Shown here: positions 7,250 to 13,350 of the stretch, in pieces
Position numbering within the stretch: position 1 is the stretch's first letter
How the letters are laid out: the number at the start of each line of letters is the position of its first letter
NCBI RefSeq assembly: GCF_030530945.1
Contig: NZ_JAUMTZ010000001.1
Span: 390,491-414,330 of the forward strand
Source: Kocuria sp.
Lineage (GTDB): Bacteria; Actinomycetota; Actinomycetes; Actinomycetales; Micrococcaceae
DNA length: 23,840 bases
Reading direction: 5' to 3'
Translations under genes and position numbers: made by a program
The notes under the pieces: model-generated
Told to the model about the DNA's origin: nothing
What the model saw: only the letters and a program-made list of their open reading frames with translations
Database searches by the model: none

Positions 7250-8608
7250 GTGAAGGTTTTGGTGGTGGGCCCCGGCGGCCGCGAACACGCGATGATCACG
7301 TCCCTGCTGCGGGACCCGGACGTGGACGAGGTGCACGCGGCGCCCGGCAACGCTGGGATCGCCCAGGACGTGCCGGTGCACCCGCTCAACGCCCAGGACC
7401 CGGACGCCGTGGTGGCGCTCGCCCGGGAGCTGGGCTCCGATCTGGTGGTCGTGGGCCCGGAGGCGCCCCTCGTGGCCGGAGTCGCGGACGCCCTGGTGGC
7501 GGCGGGGATCCCGGTCTTCGGTCCCTCGGCGCAGGCCGCCCGGATCGAGGGGTCCAAGGCGTTCGCCAAGGAGGTCATGGCCGCCGCGGGCGTTCCCACG
7601 GCACGCGCGGTGTCCACCGCGGACCTCGCGGAGGTGCGAGAGGCGTTCGAGACCTTCGGCGCCCCCCACGTGGTCAAGGACGACGGCCTGGCCGCGGGCA
7701 AGGGGGTGGTGGTCACCCAGGACCGCGACCGCGCGGAGGCCCACGCCCGCGAGTGCCTCGACGCCGGCGGCTCGGTGCTCGTGGAGGAGTTCCTGGACGG
7801 GCCGGAGGTCTCCCTCTTCGTGCTCAGCGACGGCACCCACGTGGTCCCGCTGCTGCCCGCGCAGGACTTCAAGCGCGTGCGTGACGGCGACCAGGGCCCC
7901 AACACCGGGGGCATGGGAGCCTACACCCCGCTGGAGTGGCTGCCCGAGGGGTTCACGCAGGAGGTCGTGGACCGCGTGGCCCGCCCCGTGGTGGACGAGC
8001 TGCGACGCCGCGGCACCCCCTTCACGGGTGTGCTCTACTGCGGTCTGGCCGTCACGCCCCGGGGCGTGCAGGTCATCGAGTTCAACGCCCGTTTCGGTGA
8101 CCCCGAGACCCAGTCCGTGCTGGCCATGCTCGACACCCCGCTGGGGGGTCTGCTGCTCGACGCCGCCCGGGGACGCCTCTCGGAGGACCGCGCGCTCGAG
8201 TGGAAGTCCGGCGCGTCCGTGACCGTGGTGCTGGCGGCCCAGGGCTATCCCGGGGCCCCGCGCAAGGGTGATGCGATCACGGGTCTCGAGGCCGCGGCGC
8301 GTGAGCCGGACACCCATGTCTGCCACGCGGGCACCGCGCTGGGGGAGTCCGGCGAGACCGTCTCCGCCGGTGGGCGGGTGCTCGCAGTGGTGGCGCGCGG
8401 CGAGGACCTGCGGCAGGCGCGCGAGCGCGGCTATCGTGGCATGCAGCACATCCACCTGGCCGGATCCCACTACCGCACGGACATCGCCCTGGCGGCCGCC
8501 GAGGGCCGGGTGGCGGTCCCGGGAACCGCGCCCGCGGGGGAGACGTCCGCCCCGTCGGACCGCACCTCCGACCCGGAGCAGCACAGCGCAGCAGAGGAGC
8601 ACGCATGA
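7250..8608 (+). CDS. purD: Phosphoribosylamine-glycine ligase (GAR synthetase)
   Basis: PurD joins phosphoribosylamine and glycine with ATP, step 2 of purine synthesis. The 452-residue ATP-grasp enzyme opens with KVLVVGPGGREHA (the PurD N-terminal domain). It continues with GPEAPLVAGVADALVAAGIPVFGPS, KDDGLAAGKGVVVTQ (ATP-grasp) and NTGGMGAYTP, and ends its catalytic part with IEFNARFGDPETQSVL. After the C-terminal domain there is a ~40-residue Pro/Ser/Thr-rich tail, a little longer than usual. The GTG start at 7250 agrees with the family N-terminus. The stop overlaps purC by four bases (ATGA). Confidence 0.96.
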   Translation: MKVLVVGPGGREHAMITSLLRDPDVDEVHAAPGNAGIAQDVPVHPLNAQDPDAVVALARELGSDLVVVGPEAPLVAGVADALVAAGIPVFGPSAQAARIEGSKAFAKEVMAAAGVPTARAVSTADLAEVREAFETFGAPHVVKDDGLAAGKGVVVTQDRDRAEAHARECLDAGGSVLVEEFLDGPEVSLFVLSDGTHVVPLLPAQDFKRVRDGDQGPNTGGMGAYTPLEWLPEGFTQEVVDRVARPVVDELRRRGTPFTGVLYCGLAVTPRGVQVIEFNARFGDPETQSVLAMLDTPLGGLLLDAARGRLSEDRALEWKSGASVTVVLAAQGYPGAPRKGDAITGLEAAAREPDTHVCHAGTALGESGETVSAGGRVLAVVARGEDLRQARERGYRGMQHIHLAGSHYRTDIALAAAEGRVAVPGTAPAGETSAPSDRTSDPEQHSAAEEHA

Positions 8609-9576
8609 GTCAGCACCCCACGCCCCCCGAGATCCCCGGTTGGAAGCACGTCTACTCCGGCAAGGTGCGGGAGCTCTACGTCCCGGACGAGTCCCGGGTG
8701 ACCCCCACGGGGGCGGCCATCGGCGACGACGCCGAGTACCGGGCCGGTGCCGTGCTGGTGGTCGCGAGCGACCGGATCTCCGCGTTCGACCAGGTGCTGC
8801 CCACCGAGATCCCCGACAAGGGCACGATCCTCACCCAGCTCTCCCTGTGGTGGTTCGAGCAGCTGGAGGGGATCCCCAACCACATCCTCACCACGGACGT
8901 GCACGAGTCCGTGCGCGGGCGCGCGGTGGTGTGCAAGAACCTCTCCATGTTCCCGGTGGAGAACATCGTGCGCGGCTATCTCACCGGGTCCGGGCTCAAG
9001 GACTACCGCGCCACCGGCGCGGTGTGCGGGATCGAGCTGCCGGAGGGTCTGCGAGACGGCGACCGGCTGGAGCAGCCCATCTTCACGCCCTCGGGCAAGG
9101 CGGAGCTGGGCGAGCACGACGAGCCCATCACCTACCAGGAGATGGCGGACGTGGTGGGCAACTCCGTGGCGGACCGGCTGCGAGAGCTCTCCCTGAAGAT
9201 CTACACCAGTGCGGAGCGGATCGCCCGCGAACGGGGCATCATCGTGGCGGACACCAAGGTGGAGTTCGGACTGGACTCCTACCGCGGCGCGATCACCCTG
9301 GGGGACGAGGTGCTCACCCCGGACTCCTCCCGCTTCTGGGACATGGAGACCTACCGCCCCGGCCGTTCCCAGCCGTCCTTCGACAAGCAGTACGTGCGGG
9401 ACTGGCTGCGCTCGGACGCCTCGGGCTGGGACGGGAGCGGGCCCGTGCCGGAGCTGCCGGAAGAGGTCGTGACCAAGACTCGTGAGCGGTACGTAGAGGC
9501 CTACGAGCGCCTCACCGGGCGGGTCTTCGACCCCCGCGGCTCGTTCTTCGAGGTGGCCGGGCCCGCCGAGTTCTGA
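8605..9576 (+). CDS. purC: Phosphoribosylaminoimidazole-succinocarboxamide synthase (SAICAR synthetase)
   Basis: PurC condenses CAIR with aspartate using ATP, step 8 of the purine pathway. The 323-residue length fits the longer yeast/actinobacterial form. Motifs seen are YSGKVRELY, VVASDRISAFDQVLPTEIPDKG, ENIVRGYLTGSGLKDY, ITLGDEVLTPDSSRFWD and RPGRSQPSFDKQYVRDWL. Its ATG overlaps the purD stop, and GAGGAG 6 nt upstream gives it its own ribosome-binding site. It is convergent with the alkyltransferase-like gene; the 76-bp gap (9577-9652) has no strong terminator hairpin that I can see. Confidence 0.96.
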   Translation: MSQHPTPPEIPGWKHVYSGKVRELYVPDESRVTPTGAAIGDDAEYRAGAVLVVASDRISAFDQVLPTEIPDKGTILTQLSLWWFEQLEGIPNHILTTDVHESVRGRAVVCKNLSMFPVENIVRGYLTGSGLKDYRATGAVCGIELPEGLRDGDRLEQPIFTPSGKAELGEHDEPITYQEMADVVGNSVADRLRELSLKIYTSAERIARERGIIVADTKVEFGLDSYRGAITLGDEVLTPDSSRFWDMETYRPGRSQPSFDKQYVRDWLRSDASGWDGSGPVPELPEEVVTKTRERYVEAYERLTGRVFDPRGSFFEVAGPAEF

Positions 9577-9652
9577 GCCACGGGGACACGACCTCCCCCG
9601 GTTTCCCCCGCAGCAGCACGTCCGTCAGCGGGGCGCGGTCACTGCTCCGCCG

Positions 9653-10021
9653 TCACGGCGCGCCCTCGGGGGCACCGTCCCGGGGGTGGCGCCCGTCCCA
9701 CCGTGCGCGGGCCATGTCCACCTGCGCCCAGTGGGCGGCGGTGTCCCGCAACGGCGTGGCCTCCCGCTCGTAGTGCTCCCGCGCGGACATCTGCAGATGG
9801 TCCGGCAGCGTCCCGTCCGCCCGCACCACGCGCCACCAGGGTGCGTCCGGACCGACCTGGCCCAGTGCCAGGATGCGCGCGGGCACCCGCGGGGTGGCGA
9901 GCAGCGCGAGCTCCGCCACGTCCCCGTAGCTGAGCACCGTGCCCGGCGGAATCCGGGTCACCACCTCCCGCACCGCCCGGACCGCGGCGGCTCCGGTGGG
10001 TGGTCCCTCGTCGGCTCTCAC
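9653..10021 (-). CDS. Alkyltransferase-like (ATL/MGMT family) DNA-damage protein
   Basis: This 122-residue protein is a stand-alone MGMT DNA-binding domain. VREVVTRIPPGTVLSYGDVAELA is the winged-helix start, followed by PRVPARILALG. At the site where active O6-alkylguanine transferases have PCHR, it reads PWWRVVRADG: Trp62 replaces the acceptor Cys and Trp63 the following His. ATL proteins (E. coli YbaZ, S. pombe Atl1, usually PWHR) bind alkylated guanine without repairing it and flag it for nucleotide excision repair. The GTG at 10021 overlaps the histidine-kinase stop by four bases. An upstream GTG at 10051 is possible but lies inside the kinase gene. Confidence 0.85.
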   Translation of the reverse strand: MRADEGPPTGAAAVRAVREVVTRIPPGTVLSYGDVAELALLATPRVPARILALGQVGPDAPWWRVVRADGTLPDHLQMSAREHYEREATPLRDTAAHWAQVDMARARWDGRHPRDGAPEGAP

Positions 10022-11220
10022 GACACCGGGATCCGCACGTCCAGGTGCCACGTGTGGTCGTGGGCGCCGTAGTCCACCCGGCCGTCCAGCAGGGCCACCC
10101 GTTCCCGGATCCCGCGCAGCCCGAACCCGGAGGACAGCTCACGGTGGTCGAGCTCCTGGGTGCCGGGGGAGACCCGGTTCTCGGTGTGGATGTGCACGGT
10201 GGAGTCCACGGCGGTCATGCGCACCAGGCACGGGGAGCCCGTGGGCGCGTACTTGATCATGTTGGTGGAGGCCTCCTGCAGCACCCGGGCGGCGGTGCCG
10301 CGGATCGAGGTGGGGATGTCGTCCACGCCCTCGTCCAGCACGAACTGCGGGTGCAGTCCGGCGCGCTCCAGACTGGACTCCAGGGTCTGCGCCACACCGT
10401 GCAGCGAGCCCGTGGTCAGCCCGGAGGCGCTGCCGCGCTCACCGGCCTCCGCGGCGCCGTCCGGGGCTGGGCCGTGGGGGTCCCGCAGCAGGTGGAGCAG
10501 GGTCCGCAGCTCGGTGAGCCCGGAGCGCGCGGCGGTGTCCATGGTGTCGATCGTGCGGTGCAGCTCGGTCGGGTCCGTCTGGCGCTGGGACCCCGCGGCC
10601 TGCATGGTCACCAGGGTCAGCTCGTGCGCCACCACGTCGTGCAGGTCCCGGGCCAGTGCCAGGCGCTCCTGCTCCCGCAGCCGTTCGTGGGTGGCCTCCA
10701 TGGCGGCGAGGCGCCGGGCGTTGAGGCGGTACTCGCCCACGAAGAAGCGCACCGCCACCCCCACCAGGGCGGCGATGCCCAGGGGGAGCCCCAGCGCCCA
10801 GAAGAAGTCCGTGCCGTCCAGCATCCACGCCGTGACGGCCACCCAGGCGACCGTCACGGCGAGGTGCGCGAGCAGGGCGGCGCGCCGGAGCATGGCCACC
10901 GCTCCCACCATCACCACGCAGCCGCAGAGCAGTGTGATGGAGTACTCGTCCAGCACCAGGCACAGGGCGTAGGAGAGGGCGATGGCCGTGGCACTGGCCG
11001 CGGCGGACCACGCGAGCAGCGCCACCGCGCCGTAGCTCATAACGATCCACGCCGAGGTCAGTGCCGCCGCGCTCGGCGAGAGCGAGGTCCAGTCCAGCGC
11101 TCGCAGGTCGTCGAAGAGGGCCACCGCCGCGAAGAGCACCGCGACGATGCGAAGCCAGCTCGGCATGGCCCGCGCGCGGGCGCCCGGTTTCTTGTCGGGG
11201 TCTGCGGGGGCGTCGGTCAC
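10018..11220 (-). CDS. NarL-family sensor histidine kinase with six-helix membrane sensor
   Basis: This is a 400-residue membrane kinase. Residues ~22-165 hold about six hydrophobic helices with short loops and no large extracellular domain. A HisKA_3 dimerisation/phosphoacceptor motif follows (LARDLHDVVAHELTLV, His194). The HATPase domain has an N box (LQEASTNMIKYA, Asn320) and a G box (SSGFGLRGIRERVALLDG, ~363-380). Its likely partner is the divergent response regulator. The GTG at 11220 overlaps the stop of the secreted-peptide gene (GTGA), and its own stop overlaps the ATL gene (GTGA). A sensor made almost wholly of membrane helices is typical of kinases that sense peptides, membrane stress or small hydrophobic signals. 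The signal itself is not known. Confidence 0.92.
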   Translation of the reverse strand: MTDAPADPDKKPGARARAMPSWLRIVAVLFAAVALFDDLRALDWTSLSPSAAALTSAWIVMSYGAVALLAWSAAASATAIALSYALCLVLDEYSITLLCGCVVMVGAVAMLRRAALLAHLAVTVAWVAVTAWMLDGTDFFWALGLPLGIAALVGVAVRFFVGEYRLNARRLAAMEATHERLREQERLALARDLHDVVAHELTLVTMQAAGSQRQTDPTELHRTIDTMDTAARSGLTELRTLLHLLRDPHGPAPDGAAEAGERGSASGLTTGSLHGVAQTLESSLERAGLHPQFVLDEGVDDIPTSIRGTAARVLQEASTNMIKYAPTGSPCLVRMTAVDSTVHIHTENRVSPGTQELDHRELSSGFGLRGIRERVALLDGRVDYGAHDHTWHLDVRIPVS

Positions 11221-11423
11221 CTGGGGTTGCAGTAGATGGGGAAGAACCGGCACAGCGCACTGCCGGGACCGCGGACGGAACCGCTGTCCGCGGCCGAGAG
11301 GGCGGGGCCCACCGAGGCGAAGAGCATGGAGACCGCGAGGGCCGCGGCGGCGCTGGCGCGCAGGACGGAGGAGCGGCGGGCAGGGGCGGAGGCGGCGTCG
11401 GTGCCGCGTGAGAGCTGAGTCAT
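11217..11423 (-). CDS. Small secreted peptide precursor with Cys-x6-Cys C-terminus
   Basis: This is a 68-residue open frame directly upstream of, and overlapping by 4 nt, the histidine-kinase gene. It shows a classical signal peptide: basic Arg16-Arg17 to Arg22, a hydrophobic run ASAAAALAVSMLFASVG (~23-39), and a likely cleavage after Ala44 or Ala45. The predicted mature peptide is about 23-24 residues and ends CRFFPIYCNPR, with Cys58 and Cys65 able to close a disulfide loop of six residues. Its ATG at 11423 follows TAAACT-N6 with no Shine-Dalgarno. I recognise no family. The gene is supported by the signal peptide, the promoter and the kinase overlap. Alternatives are a leader/uORF that only couples kinase translation, or a chance frame. 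Confidence 0.72.
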   Translation of the reverse strand: MTQLSRGTDAASAPARRSSVLRASAAAALAVSMLFASVGPALSAADSGSVRGPGSALCRFFPIYCNPR

Positions 11424-11429
11424 GGGCCC

Positions 11430-11435
11430 AGTTTA
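11430..11435 (-). promoter_or_regulatory. Candidate -10 element of the peptide-kinase-ATL operon
   Basis: TAAACT on the minus strand is followed by GGGCCC and the ATG at 11423, giving a leaderless start. A 4/6 match to TTGACA (TGCACA) lies 17 bp upstream, inside the response-regulator gene. The hexamer shares bases 11434-11435 with the opposite -10. Confidence 0.5.
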
Positions 11436-11439
11436 TGAT
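11434..11439 (+). promoter_or_regulatory. Candidate -10 element of the response-regulator gene
   Basis: TATGAT (5 of 6 to TATAAT) is followed by CGCTTC and the ATG at 11446, again leaderless. It overlaps the opposite-strand -10 by two bases, so RNA polymerase can occupy only one of the two promoters at a time. Confidence 0.55.
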
Positions 11440-11445
11440 CGCTTC

Positions 11446-12192
11446 ATGGATTTGTGCAGGCTTCTTCTGGTGGACGACCATCCGCTCATGCGAGACGCTC
11501 TCGCGAGCCTGTTCCGGGCGGAGCCGGGCTTCGAGGTGGTCGGTGAGGCGTCCGAGGGGGCCGAAGCCGTGTCGAAGTGCCTGGAGCTGTCCCCCGATGT
11601 GGTTCTCATGGACATCCGGATGCCCGGCATGGACGGGATCGAGGCCACGGGTCAGATCGTGCGGCAGTGCCCGGACACCAAGGTGCTGGCCCTGACCACG
11701 TTCTCCACGCTCGAGTACGTGGTCCCGGCACTGCGCGCCGGCGCCTCGGGCTACCTGGTCAAGGACGCCCGCCACCACGAGATCGTCTCCGCCGTGAGCC
11801 TGATCCGCGAGGACGAGCTCGCCCTCTCGCCCTCCGTGGCCATCTCCCTGGCGAACAACGTGCTGGGGGACGTGCCGGTGCCCTCCGTGCGGCGCGGCAA
11901 GAACCGGGGGGTGCTGACCCACGCCGCCATGTCCCAGCCGCCGGGTCCCCACCCGGGCGCGCCCCGGCTCACGCCCCGCGAGCAGGAGACCCTGGAGTGG
12001 ATCGCCAAGGGGCTCAACAACGCGGAGATCGCCGAGCGCATGATGGTCTCCCACGGCAGCGTGAAGTCCTACGTCTCCCACCTGTGCGAGAAGCTGGCCG
12101 TCCGGGACCGGGTGCAGGTGCTGATCTCCGGCATCGAGTGGGGTCTCGTGCACCCCGCGCTGGACGTGGACTCCACCCCGGGGATGCACTGA
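11446..12192 (+). CDS. NarL/LuxR-type response regulator
   Basis: The 248-residue regulator has an N-terminal receiver domain: acidic Asp10-Asp11, phospho-acceptor Asp56 in VVLMDIRMPGMDG, the switch Thr in LALTTFS and Lys in GYLVKDA. A ~40-residue linker follows, then a C-terminal LuxR helix-turn-helix (LTPREQETLEWIAKGLNNAEIAERMMVS, read in parts, then VKSYVSHLCEKL). It should bind DNA when phosphorylated by the divergent kinase. The ATG at 11446 is chosen because it sits 6 nt behind TATGAT and opens directly on the receiver fold. An in-frame ATG at 11422 would add eight residues but lies upstream of that -10. Confidence 0.93.
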   Translation: MDLCRLLLVDDHPLMRDALASLFRAEPGFEVVGEASEGAEAVSKCLELSPDVVLMDIRMPGMDGIEATGQIVRQCPDTKVLALTTFSTLEYVVPALRAGASGYLVKDARHHEIVSAVSLIREDELALSPSVAISLANNVLGDVPVPSVRRGKNRGVLTHAAMSQPPGPHPGAPRLTPREQETLEWIAKGLNNAEIAERMMVSHGSVKSYVSHLCEKLAVRDRVQVLISGIEWGLVHPALDVDSTPGMH

Positions 12193-12226
12193 CTCACAGT
12201 CCCCGTTCAGCTTTCCCGTCTAAGTC

Positions 12227-12240
12227 TGGCCGAATGGCCA
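12227..12240. repeat. Short inverted repeat after the response regulator
   Basis: TGGCC-GAAT-GGCCA is a perfect 5-bp dyad 35 nt past the response-regulator stop. It is too short and lacks a T-run, so it is at best a weak terminator or a protein site. Confidence 0.2.
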
Positions 12241-12481
12241 TGGTGGTCCCGGTCCCGGGTGCGGCACAGTGGTTGGTGGACGTCAGCGATGGCGTCCCGC
12301 GCTCCCCAGGGGCTCGGGCGGTTGTACGGCGTCCGGACGCCCCCGCGGGAGGGGACCGCTGAGTTCGCAGCGGGGGTTCTCGTCACCCCCTCACCGGACG
12401 AGTTCCGCGAGGCCTGGATCACCTCGCGTGCAGCTCCGGAACCCCCGTTGCGTCAGCGGTCCAGGGCGGACACGAGCCTGG

Positions 12482-12513
12482 CCCCGGCGCCCTCCGACCA
12501 GGGGGTGCCGGGG
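12482..12513 (+). terminator. Putative terminator between the response regulator and the GntR gene
   Basis: An 11-bp stem (CCCCGGCGCCC / GGGTGCCGGGG, 10-nt loop) is followed by TTTCTCC. Its single non-Watson-Crick pair is G-U in the plus-strand RNA but A-C in the minus-strand RNA. The stem is therefore better on the plus strand, in keeping with the trailing T residues. Confidence 0.5.
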
Positions 12514-12544
12514 TTTCTCCGTCCCGCCGTTCTCCCCGCCGCGC

Positions 12545-13267
12545 TCAGTCCATCTCGGCGCTCTGCGCGGGCGCGTGGCCGTGGAACCATGTGATGTGCT
12601 CCCGCAGCAGACGGGCCGCCGTCTCCCCGTCCCGCGCCTCGGTGGCGCGCAGCACGGCCCGGTGCTGCCCCCGCAGCCGGTCCCGGATCTCCGGCCAGTT
12701 CTGCGTGGCCGCCACCGTCTCCTGCACGTAGCCGATCATGGCTTCCCGCAGCGACGCCATGATGGTCTCCAGCACCACGTTCCCGCCCAGCGACGCGAGG
12801 GTGAGGTGGAACCGCGCGTCCAGGGCGTGGAACGCGGCGTCGTCCACGTCCGGGTCCTCCATGCGGTCCAGCAGCTCTCCGGCCTGCGCCAGCGCGGCCT
12901 CGCGCCCCGGTGCCGACGACGCCGCCGCGTCCAGGCTCGACTGCGTCTCCAGCAGCACGCGCGTGGCCACCACGTCCGCCACGGGCAGGGAGCGGGTGGC
13001 GATGTGCATCCGCAGCGCCCACCCCAGGGCGGCGGAGGGGTCCGAGATGACGGTGGCCCCGGACTGCGGGCCCGACCCGGTCGCGGAGCGGACGAGGCCC
13101 ATGGCGGCGAGGATCCGCACAGCCTCCCGCACCGAGGCCCGGGAGATTCCGAAGTCCTCCGCGAGGCTGCGCTCGGCCGGCAGCTTGTCTCCCACGCGCA
13201 GGGCGCCGGAGCGCAGCCGGTGCTCGAGCCAGTCCAGCACCACCGTGTAGGCGGGTGTAGTGCTCAT
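12545..13267 (-). CDS. GntR/FadR-family transcription regulator, probable lactate regulator (LldR-like)
   Basis: The 240-residue protein has a GntR winged helix (LRVGDKLPAERSLAEDFGISRASVREAVRILAAMGLV, read in parts, residues ~20-60). An all-helical FCD ligand domain follows, with the metal/ligand histidine pattern FHLTLASLGGN, RGQHRAVL and LREHI. FCD regulators sense carboxylates; LldR senses lactate. Its place beside lactate permease and lutABC, and the TGGTCNGACCA sites between those units, support control of lactate utilisation. The ATG at 13267 has a strong Shine-Dalgarno (GGGAGGAACC); an upstream in-frame start at 13303 lies within a hairpin region and is less likely. Confidence 0.88.
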   Translation of the reverse strand: MSTTPAYTVVLDWLEHRLRSGALRVGDKLPAERSLAEDFGISRASVREAVRILAAMGLVRSATGSGPQSGATVISDPSAALGWALRMHIATRSLPVADVVATRVLLETQSSLDAAASSAPGREAALAQAGELLDRMEDPDVDDAAFHALDARFHLTLASLGGNVVLETIMASLREAMIGYVQETVAATQNWPEIRDRLRGQHRAVLRATEARDGETAARLLREHITWFHGHAPAQSAEMD

Positions 13268-13293
13268 GGTTCCTCCCGATGACGGCACACGAT

Positions 13294-13324
13294 GGCCCGC
13301 CACCGCGGGGTGCGGTGGCGGGCC
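13294..13324 (-). terminator. Strong hairpin between lctP and the GntR gene
   Basis: A perfect 13-bp stem (GGCCCGCCACCGC / GCGGTGGCGGGCC) with a 5-nt loop lies 26 nt past the lctP stop and 26 nt before the GntR start, in the same transcription direction. It most likely ends or attenuates lctP transcription. There is no U-run. Confidence 0.65.
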
Positions 13325-13335
13325 GGATCTGCATC

Positions 13336-13341
13336 ACTGTA
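13336..13341 (-). promoter_or_regulatory. Candidate -10 element of the GntR gene
   Basis: GATACAGT on the minus strand contains TACAGT, just after the lctP stop. If used, it would place the 13-bp hairpin in the 5' leader of the regulator gene. No clear -35 is seen. Confidence 0.25.
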
Positions 13342-13350
13342 TCCACAGGC

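Larger units (their letters stand above)
12193..12544. other. 352-bp stretch with no convincing gene
   Basis: The frames here (the longest is a 71-codon minus-strand frame at 12207-12422) lack a Shine-Dalgarno, a -10-linked start or recognisable protein features. The segment contains the small dyad at 12227-12240 and the hairpin at 12482-12513. Its composition is slightly less extreme than the flanking genes. It may be a decayed gene remnant, but nothing identifies the parent. Confidence 0.5.

Noticed and set aside
6167..8602. Upstream part of the frame that ends as the SCP-like protein
   Set aside because: Only the last 121 codons resemble a protein family; the rest is antisense to purD and in another frame of the asparaginase gene.
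11221..12189. Upstream extension of the histidine-kinase frame
   Set aside because: It is antisense to the response-regulator gene; the GTG at 11220 with the GTGA overlap is the better start.
12207..12422. 71-codon minus-strand frame in the gene-poor gap
   Set aside because: No Shine-Dalgarno, no -10-linked start and no recognisable feature.
12259..12594. 111-codon plus-strand frame
   Set aside because: Runs into the antisense of the GntR gene, Arg/Pro-rich, no start signal.
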